DNA of 64,000 nt from Pomacea canaliculata (Eukaryota; Mollusca; Gastropoda; Architaenioglossa; Ampullariidae), in NCBI RefSeq assembly GCF_003073045.1, contig NC_037596.1, positions 9,979,950 to 10,043,949 of the forward strand. The letters are read 5' to 3'. The translations under genes were made by a program, and so were the position numbers. Below, piece after piece: positions 1-11,800 of the stretch. The notes under the pieces were generated by a model. The model did not search any database. It saw only the letters and a list, made by a program, of their open reading frames with translations, and was not told where the DNA came from. Numbering within the stretch: position 1 is the first letter of the stretch; the number at the start of each line of letters is the position of its first letter.

Positions 1-305
1 CTCGACTGTCGCTACGATTATCAGGATAAAGATCGCATCCTTGAACACGTGACAGGATCTGCTCCTGTGACAGCGACAGTGATAACAAAGCGTACTGTAC
101 TGCACAATACTTTACTGTACTTATGTTTATTGATAATGATGTAGGGTGCTGTGTTAGGATAGGTGTTTGGATAGGCTAAGTGTTTGCAGTACTGTACTGT
201 TATTGTGGTACAGTGCTGTATGAGCGTATGATCCGACTTACGTCAAAATTCGGTTTACGACTCCGCGTTAAGAACGGATCCCCGTCGTAAGTCGAGGACT
301 ACCTG
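1..305. mobile_element. End of a pogo/Tigger-like DNA transposon
   Basis: The last bases before 306, read on the minus strand, begin CAGGTAGTCCTCGACTTACG. This is the style of terminal repeat seen in pogo/Tigger-type elements, and it abuts a TA dinucleotide (306-307) as expected for a TA target site. A second CGACTTACG-type stretch lies about 60 bp further in. The rest contains repeated TACTGTAC words and no coding sequence. The element runs off the left edge, so the other end and any transposase cannot be seen. The family call rests only on the terminal sequence and the TA. Confidence 0.45.
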
Positions 306-2933
306 TATTTTCTCCCTGATTTATCTTACCATCTGAGGCCTTTTCAAGGAACGATCGGGAAAGAGCCTTCAATGATGCAACGATCGAGAAACTGAAAAAT
401 ATGAAAATGAAAATACTGGTAATTTTGTAAACATAGATATCTAAGTATGCCTTATATTTTTGAGTACATGGGTTCTCTGTTGTCACCACGGTTGTTCGTG
501 TTTATGATTATTTGTTGTTTTCTTTAAGTCTGCTTTTCGTATTCCTTACACATGCTTTTGTTTCTTCCCTAATGTGGACGGATTATCAAAAGTACACTTG
601 CCGCAGATGTGCTACCAAATAATCTTACTGCTTCGAGTTCTGATGCCAAGAGTTTCCAGGGAACCAGTCCTTCTGGAGGTCTTTAGCCTGAAGATGATAC
701 AGTCATAACAATTCAGACAGACATGTACAAATGCACAGATATTTCCTTATTTTGTTCAGTTAATTAAGCAATTGATTGAGACTGAGATTTTGATTAGAAT
801 GAAGACCCATAACATTATTCTTAGCTAACGGGGGTGAAGAAAGTTTACTGGGTGAGTTAACCTCAAGAGCAGTTAGAAACCGCTTCGGCCCGTCGTGTAT
901 TATCTTTTGTCAACTCGCCTTTGGGTAGCCTCGACGTTAACTTCAAGGCGTGTCAGCTACGACTGTGGTTGAAAAGAAATCTAACATGCAAGCAAAGAAA
1001 GTTGCTACCTTTATGATAATTAAGATATTCAGCAGTACTCGTAAAATAGTTTGTCTTCCACTACGTTTACGTTATGGTAGAAAAGTCGATACGCATCAAC
1101 ACAATAAGCACAATCTGTAATGGTTCTTAAGAACGTTATTATCGATGATGTGGAAGACAGACTTAGAAATGTAAGCAGGTAAGTATTGCAAAAAACCAAA
1201 AAAAAAAAAAAAACTAAAAAATCCCCACGATAATATTATGGTAGGCTTTCATTTGGGACAACAGGCTACTCATATTTTGTCATTACACTTCGCAAAGTAT
1301 TTAATTAGTGCTTAAAGTTCTAAATTTAAGCACTAGCTTAATTATGACCTTTGATCCATTTATGGATAAGTTTGTAATATGACAACATCATCACATTGAA
1401 AACCTACAGATATATCAATATTTCCACAAACAGCTAAGAATTGGTTTCTGTTCGTCATTTAACTGTTGTAACGATAATTTCCTTCTAGTTTCATCATCCT
1501 GGTCATTAAACATACCAGACGATTCAGCCAGTGAGAACCGCCATCGTCCGTTTTCTGTTTCTGCTTGAAAGGGCCGTGACTCCAAACCTATCTGGCTCTT
1601 GCTTGGTGAGTAGTTGTCTCAGCATTACACTAATAAAAACACATGTTAGAACCAACATGAAACTTTGCACTTCTTCAAACTGGCTATCATCCATCCCTCT
1701 TTACACTCTGACTCGCCTAGTATTTTAAAAAAAGTTATTGTTTTTTATCAGTATTGCAAAGTCATAAGGTGCATTCTGCTTTAATGTGCTTCCGTTGAAA
1801 CACAGTGTATCATGCCCCTCACATTCTTATGTATTCGAAATATTGTTTGAATGTTACAAAACAGAGGAAGCCAATCGAATACACACATTATTGGCGTACT
1901 TTGTAACTGTAAATAATCGGTGCTATTAATTCTTATGTCTCTCAAAAAGAGCGTTAATTAGCGTCAACCTCTTCCCCACTTCGCCCAATCTAGTTTTAAA
2001 AGGAGGCTTTCACAAGTCTTAAAAAAAGGAGTAAAATGTGGCTTCCGATAGTCTCGGAAAGTTTATATTTCTTAAGATATAAAACGTGAGGGATGAGAAT
2101 TCCAAGAGTGTAGCTCCTTCGATGATCATCCCTTATTGTCAAAAAAATTTGTTGTTGTTGTTGTTGTTGTTGTTGTTTCTATGACTGTCGAAATTACCAC
2201 GTTTCCTGAGAAGAAATGAAAATTTTGTGCCCTGATGCTACGTGTCAAAACACGAAGGGGTTGAAGTGAAGGGCCGGAAGGGTAGCCGATTGTTAATTTT
2301 TAATCGCTCTCTGCGTGAAGCCAGCGATTAAGTGTCTCCGCCGATGTTGAAGCAGCAGGAACATCTAATCATAGAAGCTGCCAAACCTTTTAGACATGCG
2401 TGTCCTTGTCAACCAGCCAAAGATACTGACACAGTACTCACCTCTAGTGTCACCCGAGCAGCCATGGCTTGTAGGTGAATGTACTTTCCAATTACCCTAG
2501 CACCAGGTATTCATAAGCAGTGAGTCATGACGATCTGGGATATTAGCTGCGACGTGACAAGACAGCAAATATTTTGAACACCCATCGTCCAGAATTTTTC
2601 ATACATATGTACATACACTTTCTTTAGGGATGTACTTACAATTAATATTCTATGACTGGTGCAGTGAAACCTCGATAAACTATATAGATATTATCGACGT
2701 ATTTATTTACGAAAAAGACGATGAAACTGAATAAGACTAAATTGTGCCCTTCGCTTATTGCATCGGAGCCATTAGATTTTTCTCTCTTCACCAAATTCAC
2801 ACACAGATATGTTGACTTATCTATTTCACGCGATGAAATAATGGCATGTTTTGTACGGTCATTATTTTAGAAACATAAATTAGTTAAAACTACAAGCCTT
2901 GGCTGAGATAGAGCGATATGCTCGGTACACGGA
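306..2933. repeat. 2.6-kb long direct repeat, copy 1
   Basis: This stretch matches 30279-32889 from end to end in the same orientation, with only scattered substitutions and small indels (about 97% identity by eye). It encodes no recognisable protein. It contains an A-run near 1200, a (TTG)n run near 2149-2177 and a few short chance ORFs. The left edge is the TA next to the transposon end at 1-305, and the right edge is where a 15-bp minisatellite begins, so both edges may be set by later insertions. A diverged third copy lies at 48.7-51.5 kb. Confidence 0.85.
2149..2177. repeat. (TTG)n microsatellite
   Basis: About nine uninterrupted TTG units inside repeat copy 1. The same site in copy 2 (about 32110-32142) carries more units, as expected for slippage after duplication. 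Confidence 0.9.
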
Positions 2934-3075
2934 CTTTTCGACGACGGACGTTTTGCCGACCGGACGTTTCGGAGCCGGACGTTTAGCCAACGTATGTTTC
3001 GTCGACGGAGGTTTCGGCGCGGGGCCCTCAGCCGACGGACGTTTTGTAGACGAACATTTCGGCATTTCACGCGAG
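2934..3075. repeat. 15-bp minisatellite
   Basis: About nine degenerate 15-bp units follow the consensus GACGGACGTTTCGGC, with variation mainly at the unit ends. It is far more GC-rich than its surroundings. It starts exactly where repeat copy 1 stops matching copy 2, so it is probably the left part of an insertion that also brought the transposase remnant at 3880-4791. Short ORFs across it on both strands only reflect the periodicity. Confidence 0.75.
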
Positions 3076-3700
3076 ACCTTTAGCCGAAGTCAAGTGTGTG
3101 ACGCCCCTTAGCTCACACGTTTCTCTCGCCATTGTATCACTGTATCAGTGAACTCTCTCTCACTATCCCTTCTCATGTGAACCGTTAGCTCACACATTTC
3201 TCTCGCCATTGTATCAATGTGTGTCTCTGCCAGTTCTCACGTTCACCTTCCACCTGGACAATATTTCTGTTTGTCATCTGTCTCACGTTCCCTCGAGATA
3301 GTGCTTCATTCATTCATGTGTAGAGGGCCGGTAGTCCAGCGCTTGTTAGGTTTTGGCGGAAGTGCTGATGCACGCGAAAAAAGTGCTGATGCATGCGATC
3401 GCGAAGGATCGCAAAAAGTAGCCGCCCCATAGGTATATAAGGGCAGAGCTGAGACGCAAGGACAGTAGAGAAAACTGCGAAGTGAAAGCTCGAGACAAGT
3501 GACGCAGCCGTGCCTTTCTGATTTGAGTGCTGGACTGTTGTGGTCACTGTTCGACTCCCCTCACCACGCAACACTTGGTTACACATGTGCAAGATTCTGA
3601 GAAGTAAGTAAGCATCTCTCTCTGTCTCTCTCTCTCTGTCTCTCTCTCTGAGAAGTAATTAAACGTTTAAAGCTTTCAGCTCGTTGTACAATTCTACCAC
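3076..3700 (+). promoter_or_regulatory. TATA-bearing promoter-like segment
   Basis: Two copies of a roughly 35-bp sequence (GCTCACACGTTTCTCTCGCC and close variants, near 3111 and 3187) precede a good TATA box, TATATAA at 3434-3440, followed by G/C-rich sequence and a (TCTCTG)n tract near 3610-3650. It lies between the minisatellite and the transposase ORF on the same strand, so it could be the promoter of that element. An old LTR is also possible. The TATA box is seen directly; the role is inferred. Confidence 0.35.
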
Positions 3701-3879
3701 AAAACCAAAAATTATATAGATATGTGTATGTGGGCGCAGGTTCCCTCAATGTCTACTTTGGTTTTCACATGTCAACTCTACACTCCTGCCTCTGTGTCTG
3801 TATATGTCTGTCTTCTGGAGCATATTAGTAACATCACGTGAAACTTTGGAACTTATCTAGTGCATCTGGTGCATTTCAG

Positions 3880-4791
3880 ATGGAATTCACATTCACAAAG
3901 AGGAATAAGCGAAAGCTGTTGCACGAAGGCTACGCCTATGTCATGGACCGCACCAAAGCCGACAACGTCACAATTTTCTGGCGATGCGAAAACCGAGGAG
4001 AGTGCAAAGGAAGGTTAAAGACAGTAAACGACGTTCTGAAAGGCCGTCCATCCACCCATTCCCATCCGCCAAGTGTAGCCCGTTGCCTGGCTTTGAAAAC
4101 GGTTGGTGATATAAAACAGCGCGCAAAGCAGTCTGAAGAAGCCACAAGTTCGATAATCAACAACTGCACAGTAGAATTTCCACTCGCCGCCGCAGGTTCT
4201 CTTCCAAACAAGGAGACTTTGGCAAGGATGATCCGAAGGATATGGAAAGCTCCAGACAGCGACATCATCAGCGAGGAGCTGAAGCTTACAATGAGAGGAG
4301 AACAATTGTTAGCGTTTCAGACGGACGACATCGTTATTCTAACCACTCCATCCAATCGTGACGTTTTAGCACGTGACGCCCACTGGTTTTGTGATGGAAC
4401 ATTGGACAGCGCTCCGTTAGCAACACAACTTTACACCGTCCATGTTCTTGTTGAGGATACTCACACTCTGCCTCTTGTTTACTGTTTGACAAACAACAAA
4501 AACAGGGCCACATATGACGCGATCTTTACTTACCTGAACGGCCAGAGAGGTCTCAACCCAGAGACCATCACAATAGATTTTGAACGAGCCGCAGTAAACA
4601 GCATCAGTGAACACTTCCCAACCACAGCCGTGCAAGGGTGCTTTTTTCACTTTGGCCAATGTCTTTGGAGAAACCTCCAGTCGCTTGGACTACAAGATTG
4701 GTACTTGGAGCCAGAGAACTCTCTTCTCATCAAGACCATTCAGGCCTTGGCTTTCGTGGTCCAAGGGAGACTACTACGCTGCAAGCCGTAG
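3880..4791 (+). pseudogene. FLYWCH/MULE-type transposase, C-terminally truncated
   Basis: The open frame continues upstream without an ATG; the first ATG (3880) starts MEFTFTKRNKRKLLHEGYAY, typical of this family. Residues 2-60 form a FLYWCH zinc finger (W-x-C, C-x-GR, then H-S-H). The catalytic MULE domain follows, with D172 in CDGT and D233 in a TIDFERA context, then the CFFHFGQ zinc-binding-like segment. The frame ends soon after an ALAFV motif, so the region that normally carries the third acidic residue and the C-terminal half is missing, and I could not find it downstream in another frame. This is a Mutator-like (MULE) DNA transposon remnant. A FLYWCH-only domesticated gene is unlikely because the catalytic region is present. 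Confidence 0.8.
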
Positions 4792-7700
4792 TTCCTTTTT
4801 CCTGCTGGACTGTCGCTCACTACAGCCTCATAGTCAAACACACATTAATTTTATGTGTTGCTCAATTTCCTTCTCTATCCTCAGTTTCTTGATTGTGTTA
4901 CTCCTGTAACTTCGTATGTAAACCAGCTTCTCATCGTCAATACTGACAGAGTGAATGATAAAGGCTGTAATTTCAGTGTCATTGTTTAACAGATTCCAGT
5001 ATACAGATGTGAGATATTTGAGATATGTGAGATATTTCTCCGAGCAATGATCACATCAATGCGTGTGCAGCTGTTTTTCTCCCTGTCACTTTATTTTTCC
5101 CCTTTAAAGCATCGGAGATTTGTGTCTTGGTTGATATTGTGGATTAAAAACCACGCAAAACTAGACACAAAGGAGAGACATAATTAATCACACAGTTTCT
5201 TTGTTATCGAATGTAAAGACCAAGTCAGCAAATGTTAATGGAGATAGTTTGCTACTCTTCCTTACTTCGATTCAGGCGAAAAGTACTTCCTTCCCTTGTA
5301 CACTCGTACCTAACAGCACAATATGATGGTTAATGATCGTCTGACCTGCACTTTGACCTCTTGACGCCATGTCACCTTTTTTTGGATGTGAATGCTTCCT
5401 CCTTAAATTTTACTTTACGTCTAAAAAAGTATGCAATTAGTAGTTTTATGGGTATCTTTATTTTTGCTTGCAGATCGTATAAGCCATGGTATGTAATCGT
5501 AGGAGTAGTGTATCTCGAGCAGACTGAAACACTAGCGAACTCTTAAAAAAAAAAATAAAACATTAAACCAGTCGCATTTATCCTCGTAGCCGTTACCTCG
5601 AACGTCTGCTTCACCTCAAAGCATACAAAGTACAGGTTGATAGACACCCTGACCTCCCACAGGTTCCAGTAGTCTCTGACTATTCAAGAACAAAGTATGA
5701 CAATAAAAGTACCAGGTTGAGAACAAATATAAAATAAAAAGTGTTCTCTTTCAAACCATTAAAATTGAGATTTGTCCATAATGTTAAGAATGTCGATAAA
5801 AAATGTTGGTTTTTTGACAATAAGATAACTAATTTCCTTTCATGTATTTTCACGGTGTGAGGCATCCGTGAAGTGGTTCCAATTACGAGTATGTTTGCGA
5901 TTATCCTTCCAGGATTGTTATCTCTAGTGTGTATTTATATGTTTCTAGGTGTATCTATTTTCTTCAGAGAGGAGTGTTTTAAGTCCACCCATTGTCACAA
6001 TATAAAACTGCATTTTTATATCATTGCGTGTTGGCTAGAGAGCTATCATTTTTTAAAGTGGAATGCGACAAAGATTATTCATTATATCTTTATTCACATC
6101 AAGTGAGTATGGTTATTCTAAATCTTAGACTTATCTGAGTTTCAGGCATCATTACCTAAAGTGCTAATGTTCATCGATCATCATAATGCTTTCTTTACAC
6201 AAATATAAGTCAAGATTGGAGCCACCCACCTTCACTGGGAAATCCATGCTGGGTAACCGGAAGTTACAGTCACGAGAAAGTTCCGATTGGAAACTACAGC
6301 ACACTCCTACGGCTTTTCTAAGGACACAATGAAGGGCTGTATCAAAACTTCCTCGAAACCCATAATTACTTTACTAATTATTTCCCCCATCCTGTCATTA
6401 TATTCTTGTATCTCTCTACATTATATTGTGTGTTTTTATTTATATTAGGGTGTGCCCATGTTCGTAAAGGTTGCACTCGCAAGTATTCTAGTATCTGTGT
6501 GTGTGTGTGATCGTGTTCACACGACGTAGTCTTTACTGTTTGTGAGCTCTATTGATGTTAGCTTATGTTTACATATACAATATCATTTTATATCATTGTG
6601 GTTTAATAAATGTTTTACTGTTATGCGTAAAACTTCTGTACACTCCAAGATTATTTCCTCGAGTAAGGGGAGACTATTAGTAAAAACAAAATACATTTCT
6701 TTCTTTGTAATGCAATCTGCAAACCTAACATAGAACAAATTATTTTCCACAGGCAAGATTTAAACAGATGGACTAATGATTTGAGCGAATAACACGGGAC
6801 CCTTGAAGATGATCTATATAATTAAGGTCAGTTTTTGACTCATTTGGAAGAGACCTCCACAAACCAGGGATAAGCTTCAGAGTTGGGCGGACTGAACATC
6901 AGATATAGAAGTTCCCTATGATTGTTCACTGGTGTTTACAGCCCACCATCAAAACTGTCTACAGTACACAAAGTCAAGTACTGGTCCTAGTTTAAAGTAA
7001 CCCACAGTCTTAGCTGACATAGGACTAGAAGGTTCGTGAGTTTACTGCTACCGGCATTAATCTCAGATTTTACATCTGGCTCGCAGCTTGCTTTACAATG
7101 ACTAATTATCTTCGATATTTCCTGAAGGATATTCGGGGAAAATACCCGTACATCTGAACTACAATTAGGATGAGAAATAAGACATTTTAATGCCACTTTA
7201 TGGTTCCGTGTTAGAACACACTTAAAATATAGGGAACATTTTATTTGTAAGTTTTACTTCATTTAATTTAGTATAGTTTCTGTTCTTCGTTTTTACTTCA
7301 TGTCTTTGTTGCAAACTAAAGTGTAAATTGATGAATTGCCTTCAGCCCTGGTTACTTTCGGGAGCCACACAATAAGCCATTCATCGTTTCTTTATCTACT
7401 TCTCTCTCCTTTCATACTTCTATCTCTCACACAGTCCTTCACTCTAGCTCTTGTCATTTCTTATCAACATTCTTTGTGTCAACATTATCTCAACCATCAT
7501 CCTCAACAAAGCACAATAGAAGTGAAGAGGGTTGGTTTTTAGGACACATTTTTATGTATGAAAGGAAGTTGGCTAGTTTTAGCAAGGCCTTACTGTTTAG
7601 AGAAAAAAGTTTCCGAAACTTGCAGGCGTAACATAATGCAATACAAAGGTGCAACTGTTTTACTTCAATAGTGTATTGAAAGACCTGATAGTTTATTTCC

Positions 7701-8541
7701 TCCTTACTGTCACTTGAGATAGTAGATATTATTATTTAGTATCTTTGCTATCACATAGCTACAAAGAGTTTCATATCTCGAATTGTTTTCTTTTTTCTTG
7801 TTTACATTGACCAGTTCTTTGAACTCCATATGTAATCATATGAGCATATGAAATATATATATAAATAATGAACTTTGAGATGAAATTATTCTTAATCTCT
7901 GAATTCCTAGCAAGCTGAGTGACAAAGTCTCCAGTTTAACCAGACGAGACTGGCGTAAACAGGAAAATAATGACAATCCATATTCCATTTCCTGTTGGAG
8001 CAGATTAAGTGCTAGACAACGTCAGCACAAATCTTCTCATTATGGTAATCTTCAGTGAAAACCTGTCGAAAGTGAAGGTCAAACTCCCATGTTAATTCAG
8101 GCCTGACCTGTGCACGTGACCTGTCTCCCGGCTTTGAGCTCAGGTCAGCTAAAGCTGATTAATGTCGATATTAGTCTTTCTAAGAGGTTGTATGATAACA
8201 GGATCAAACTTCCTTAATATTCACTGCCATGTTTAATATATTCTCAAGTGTCTTCCTAGCTAAACTGTTACCAAAGACTCACATGTCTGTAACTTGTGTA
8301 CCACTAAGAATTCCTGAAATGCATCATACCAATAATACCAAAAGACTAAATTAGATACAAACATTTTGAAAAGCCTTTTGGTTCACACGTAAATCCCACC
8401 TTCAAGTAATTTCACACAATGGTTCATTTTACTGAAGTTATATATATATCTCACATGCACAGTTATCTCCCTTGTTAATAACACTCAGGTTGCCTCTTAT
8501 TCACTCGTACGCGCGCGCACACACACACACGCGCCTATGTC
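4792..8541. other. Gene-free stretch 3' of gene A
   Basis: No supported gene. It holds only short ORFs, a (GT)n run near 6499-6509, a mixed CG/CA dinucleotide run near 8508-8535, and AT-rich spacer. From about 7890 it begins to match the sequence downstream of gene B (from about 35195), which marks the 3' edge of the block duplicated between A and B. An ATTAAA on the minus strand (8232-8237) is a possible poly(A) signal for gene A. Confidence 0.6.
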
Positions 8542-8837
8542 TTAATCGTTTGATTTTCTATCAATGACAGGGAAAGCATTTGCCATCAGGCGAAGTGCGC
8601 AGTATTCTGTCTCCTCGTGTGTGGGCGGTGGGCGACACCTCACACCATTGCCGACATCAAAGGCGGGGAAGGTGTAAAGAAGTCCTGCCGAGTTGAGCCA
8701 CCTGCCATCATCGACTGTATGAGAACGTGAGGCAGGACTGCGAGCATCCAACTGGACATAATCCTCATCTTGTTCTGAATGTGGGCCCATAATATTCTGG
8801 TAATCGCCTAAGTCATCGCTTTTACACTTGGAGTCTT
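8542..8837 (-). CDS. Gene A exon 11: terminal cytoplasmic exon with three tyrosine motifs
   Basis: The acceptor tctacag gives phase 1 and opens the frame EDSKCKSDDLGDYQNIMG; an acceptor 13 nt earlier would bring an early stop. It holds DYQNI (Y720), DYVQL (Y734) and TEYCAL (Y786) and ends at TAA (8542-8544). Confidence 0.8.
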
Positions 8838-11800
8838 CTGTAGAGTAAACCTGAAAATGTGTCAAATTATCGCGTTTGAATTTTTTCATAAGGTAGATGT
8901 CATCTAAAGTTTTTTTCCTCAGATTTCAGCATTTTTCTGTCAGTCTTTCAATGTAAACTAAATTTAGAATTAACAGACCAAGATTTGGAGGGCAATGAAA
9001 ACAGTGATATGTCAGAAACAGCATTAGCTGCTTGCTTAGTGCATGAATTAGCCATGTACTGACCAGGAAAGAAAGACTGGAAGTTTGAAACAGCTGCTTT
9101 GTGCCTGTTCCAACAAATTCTTTGTTTTATTATGTACTTTCTGGCACATTATGTCAATGTGTGGCCACTTCTGCTTACTGAACTCTATGCCCGTAATAGA
9201 AACTACATCAGGGCTATGTCTAAGTGTTCCGGGAAAAAACGCTTAATTTTGTCCATGAATTTATTTTTGATTACTTCCGGTAAAATTAACTTTTGGTTTC
9301 GATTATGGGGTCGTACTTTTATTGAAGAGAGACCTTAGGATTTACTAACAGACTTAGTCCTGTACCCTCAGTTTTATTCATGCACCCATATGCATACTCC
9401 CGCAAACCAACCAACCCACACAAAGCTTAACTAACCTCTTTCCTTCGACCTGCACACAGAAAATTCCGTTTTGTGTTGGTTAACTCCGTAAAGAAGACAT
9501 TAAAAATACGAATTGCTCCACTGTATGCACAGCACAAGTAGTATTACTATATAATAACAACAACAGCAGAAATATTGATAATATTACATTTAAATACATA
9601 ACACCTTTCTAAAATTCCTTAACTATTGCAGCTGGAGAATAATGCTCAACAATCCTATTCAATGGAAAGCATCATAATTAAGCTGATTAAAAAATAAACT
9701 CTACATAACTTTTAGTTTCTCATTCGACCACCTATTCAAAGAGAGAAGGAAGAAAAGAAAAAAATGTCTGAGTGACTGAATGAAAGAAATGAGAGAAACA
9801 AACAAATGAAGTGGCAAACAACTAACAGTCAACATACACTAATACAAACATACAGATCGTATTGCTTTTGTCTTTTATAGCAAGATAAGGTATAGAACTA
9901 AATTTACCATTCTCTGTTTTGGGACGTTTATCCATGCCCACCGTTTGAAAGTTATCACACTTGCCTGCAGATTTGTTTTTGGTCTTGTCAACAACAGCGT
10001 ATACTACTTGACACGTAGGTGGGAGGCTCGGTTCTGAACCTTCAATACCTGTAAACATCCTCGATCGATTGCAAAATGTATTTTTGACCGACTGCTCATT
10101 CACTCAACCGAAAGGGATAACCTTTTACCCTCTTAATTCTGTATAACATGAACCCAAGGTGACTTAACTGTGGTGTAGCCACTTACACAGCAAGAATGTA
10201 TTGATAACAGCACTTGTAAGTATTCTATTCAGCATCGACTACAGAGTTGAATTCCACTTACGACAGGTCATCGCAAACCTCTTGATCCTTGCTTTAATTC
10301 GGAATATGCTGTAGGGATACCGTTTAATTTTTTTTTTTTTTTTGAGAAGAGACCCATACTAATGGGAAATTCCTTAGTACAAATTGCAAGCACAGTTGTA
10401 AGACATTCCTAATTTCATAGTTTTCTTATTTACCTTAGCACATAATTAAAATGTAATGCGATAGGTTGATGATAACCAATTCACCTTGTTTGATTTCTTT
10501 CTCCATTTGTTTTTCTTTGTCAACGATGCTGGCGGGGCGCTGGTTTCCTTTCTTTTTTTTCTTGTCCACTACAGCATACAGGGGCGTCTGACAGGGCTCC
10601 GGTTGTGAAGCGCCGGTAGTTATGAGTCTTAAGTGGGGCTGGAATTCAATCATTATAAGGAGGAGGGCTAGGAACCAAAGACATCACAGCAGTACTGATG
10701 GACAATAACTTGTTATGGGCCTCACCAAAATGTTCTGTACAAGTGAATGCTGCTGTCACTCTTCTCACCAGCAAGAACTTTGCCCCCTTAACGCGAGTTT
10801 CTTGCGGCATTGACATGCCGGGCTGATGGCAGTCTACATTCACGACATTTAAAAACGATCATCATTGCTTTTTAGTACTCTCGGCACTTTAGCACGAACA
10901 ACCAATAAATCTCGGAAGATTGTGCGAACCAATATGAGGATGGCCGAAAAAAGCTGATAAGATATGACCGGGAGCGGTTGACGAACCCTGATGCTTAAGA
11001 AGCATCACGCTGCTAAATTTTATCTGTTATCAAGTAGAAGGCAAGAAGCCTCTCTGGAGTGGTCTATAACCCTGAGGTATTAAGCTAATAATAAGCTTAT
11101 TATATTACAATAAATTACTCCGACATCTACAATGAACAAAATATCACTCGACCAAGTTTTATTCAAGCTAGAAAGAGTTGTTAATGGCCTACCATTCTTT
11201 TTCCTCCTTTTTTTAAGTGTAACGATGACAACAATAAATATGAAGACGACTACGATGCCACTTACAACACCAACAATAGCAAATGAATTATGTTGTTCCA
11301 GTTCATCTAGGACACATAGAAGACAAAGTTAAAATAATGGACAAAGAATTTTTATGTTTATTTGGCTTTAACCTCATAAATGTTAGGAATAATAATAGTA
11401 GGCACATAATACAAGAACTAACTTTAACAGCAGACATATATTATTACAGTCAGAAACACCGTTAGCATACCGCGAGAAAGAACGAGAATAGTCCTCGTGC
11501 CAACTATAACAGCTGAACAGTAATAAACTTATTAGTGATATATTTGAAGTCACTCACTGAAGTCTATTCTGACGGTGACGTTTCCATCGCCAACCTCGTT
11601 GATGATTTGAACCTTGTACAGACCAGCTGACTGGGAAGTTAAGTTGACGAATGTCAGAATGCATGTAGATAGGTAACGATTTACTTTTCCAGCCTTACAA
11701 GTTATATTTAACATGTGGTCTTTGATGTTATCGATGCTCATTGTATTGCTGCTCTTTGATGATCTTACCAACCACATATGATACTCGTACGGCACAGGGT

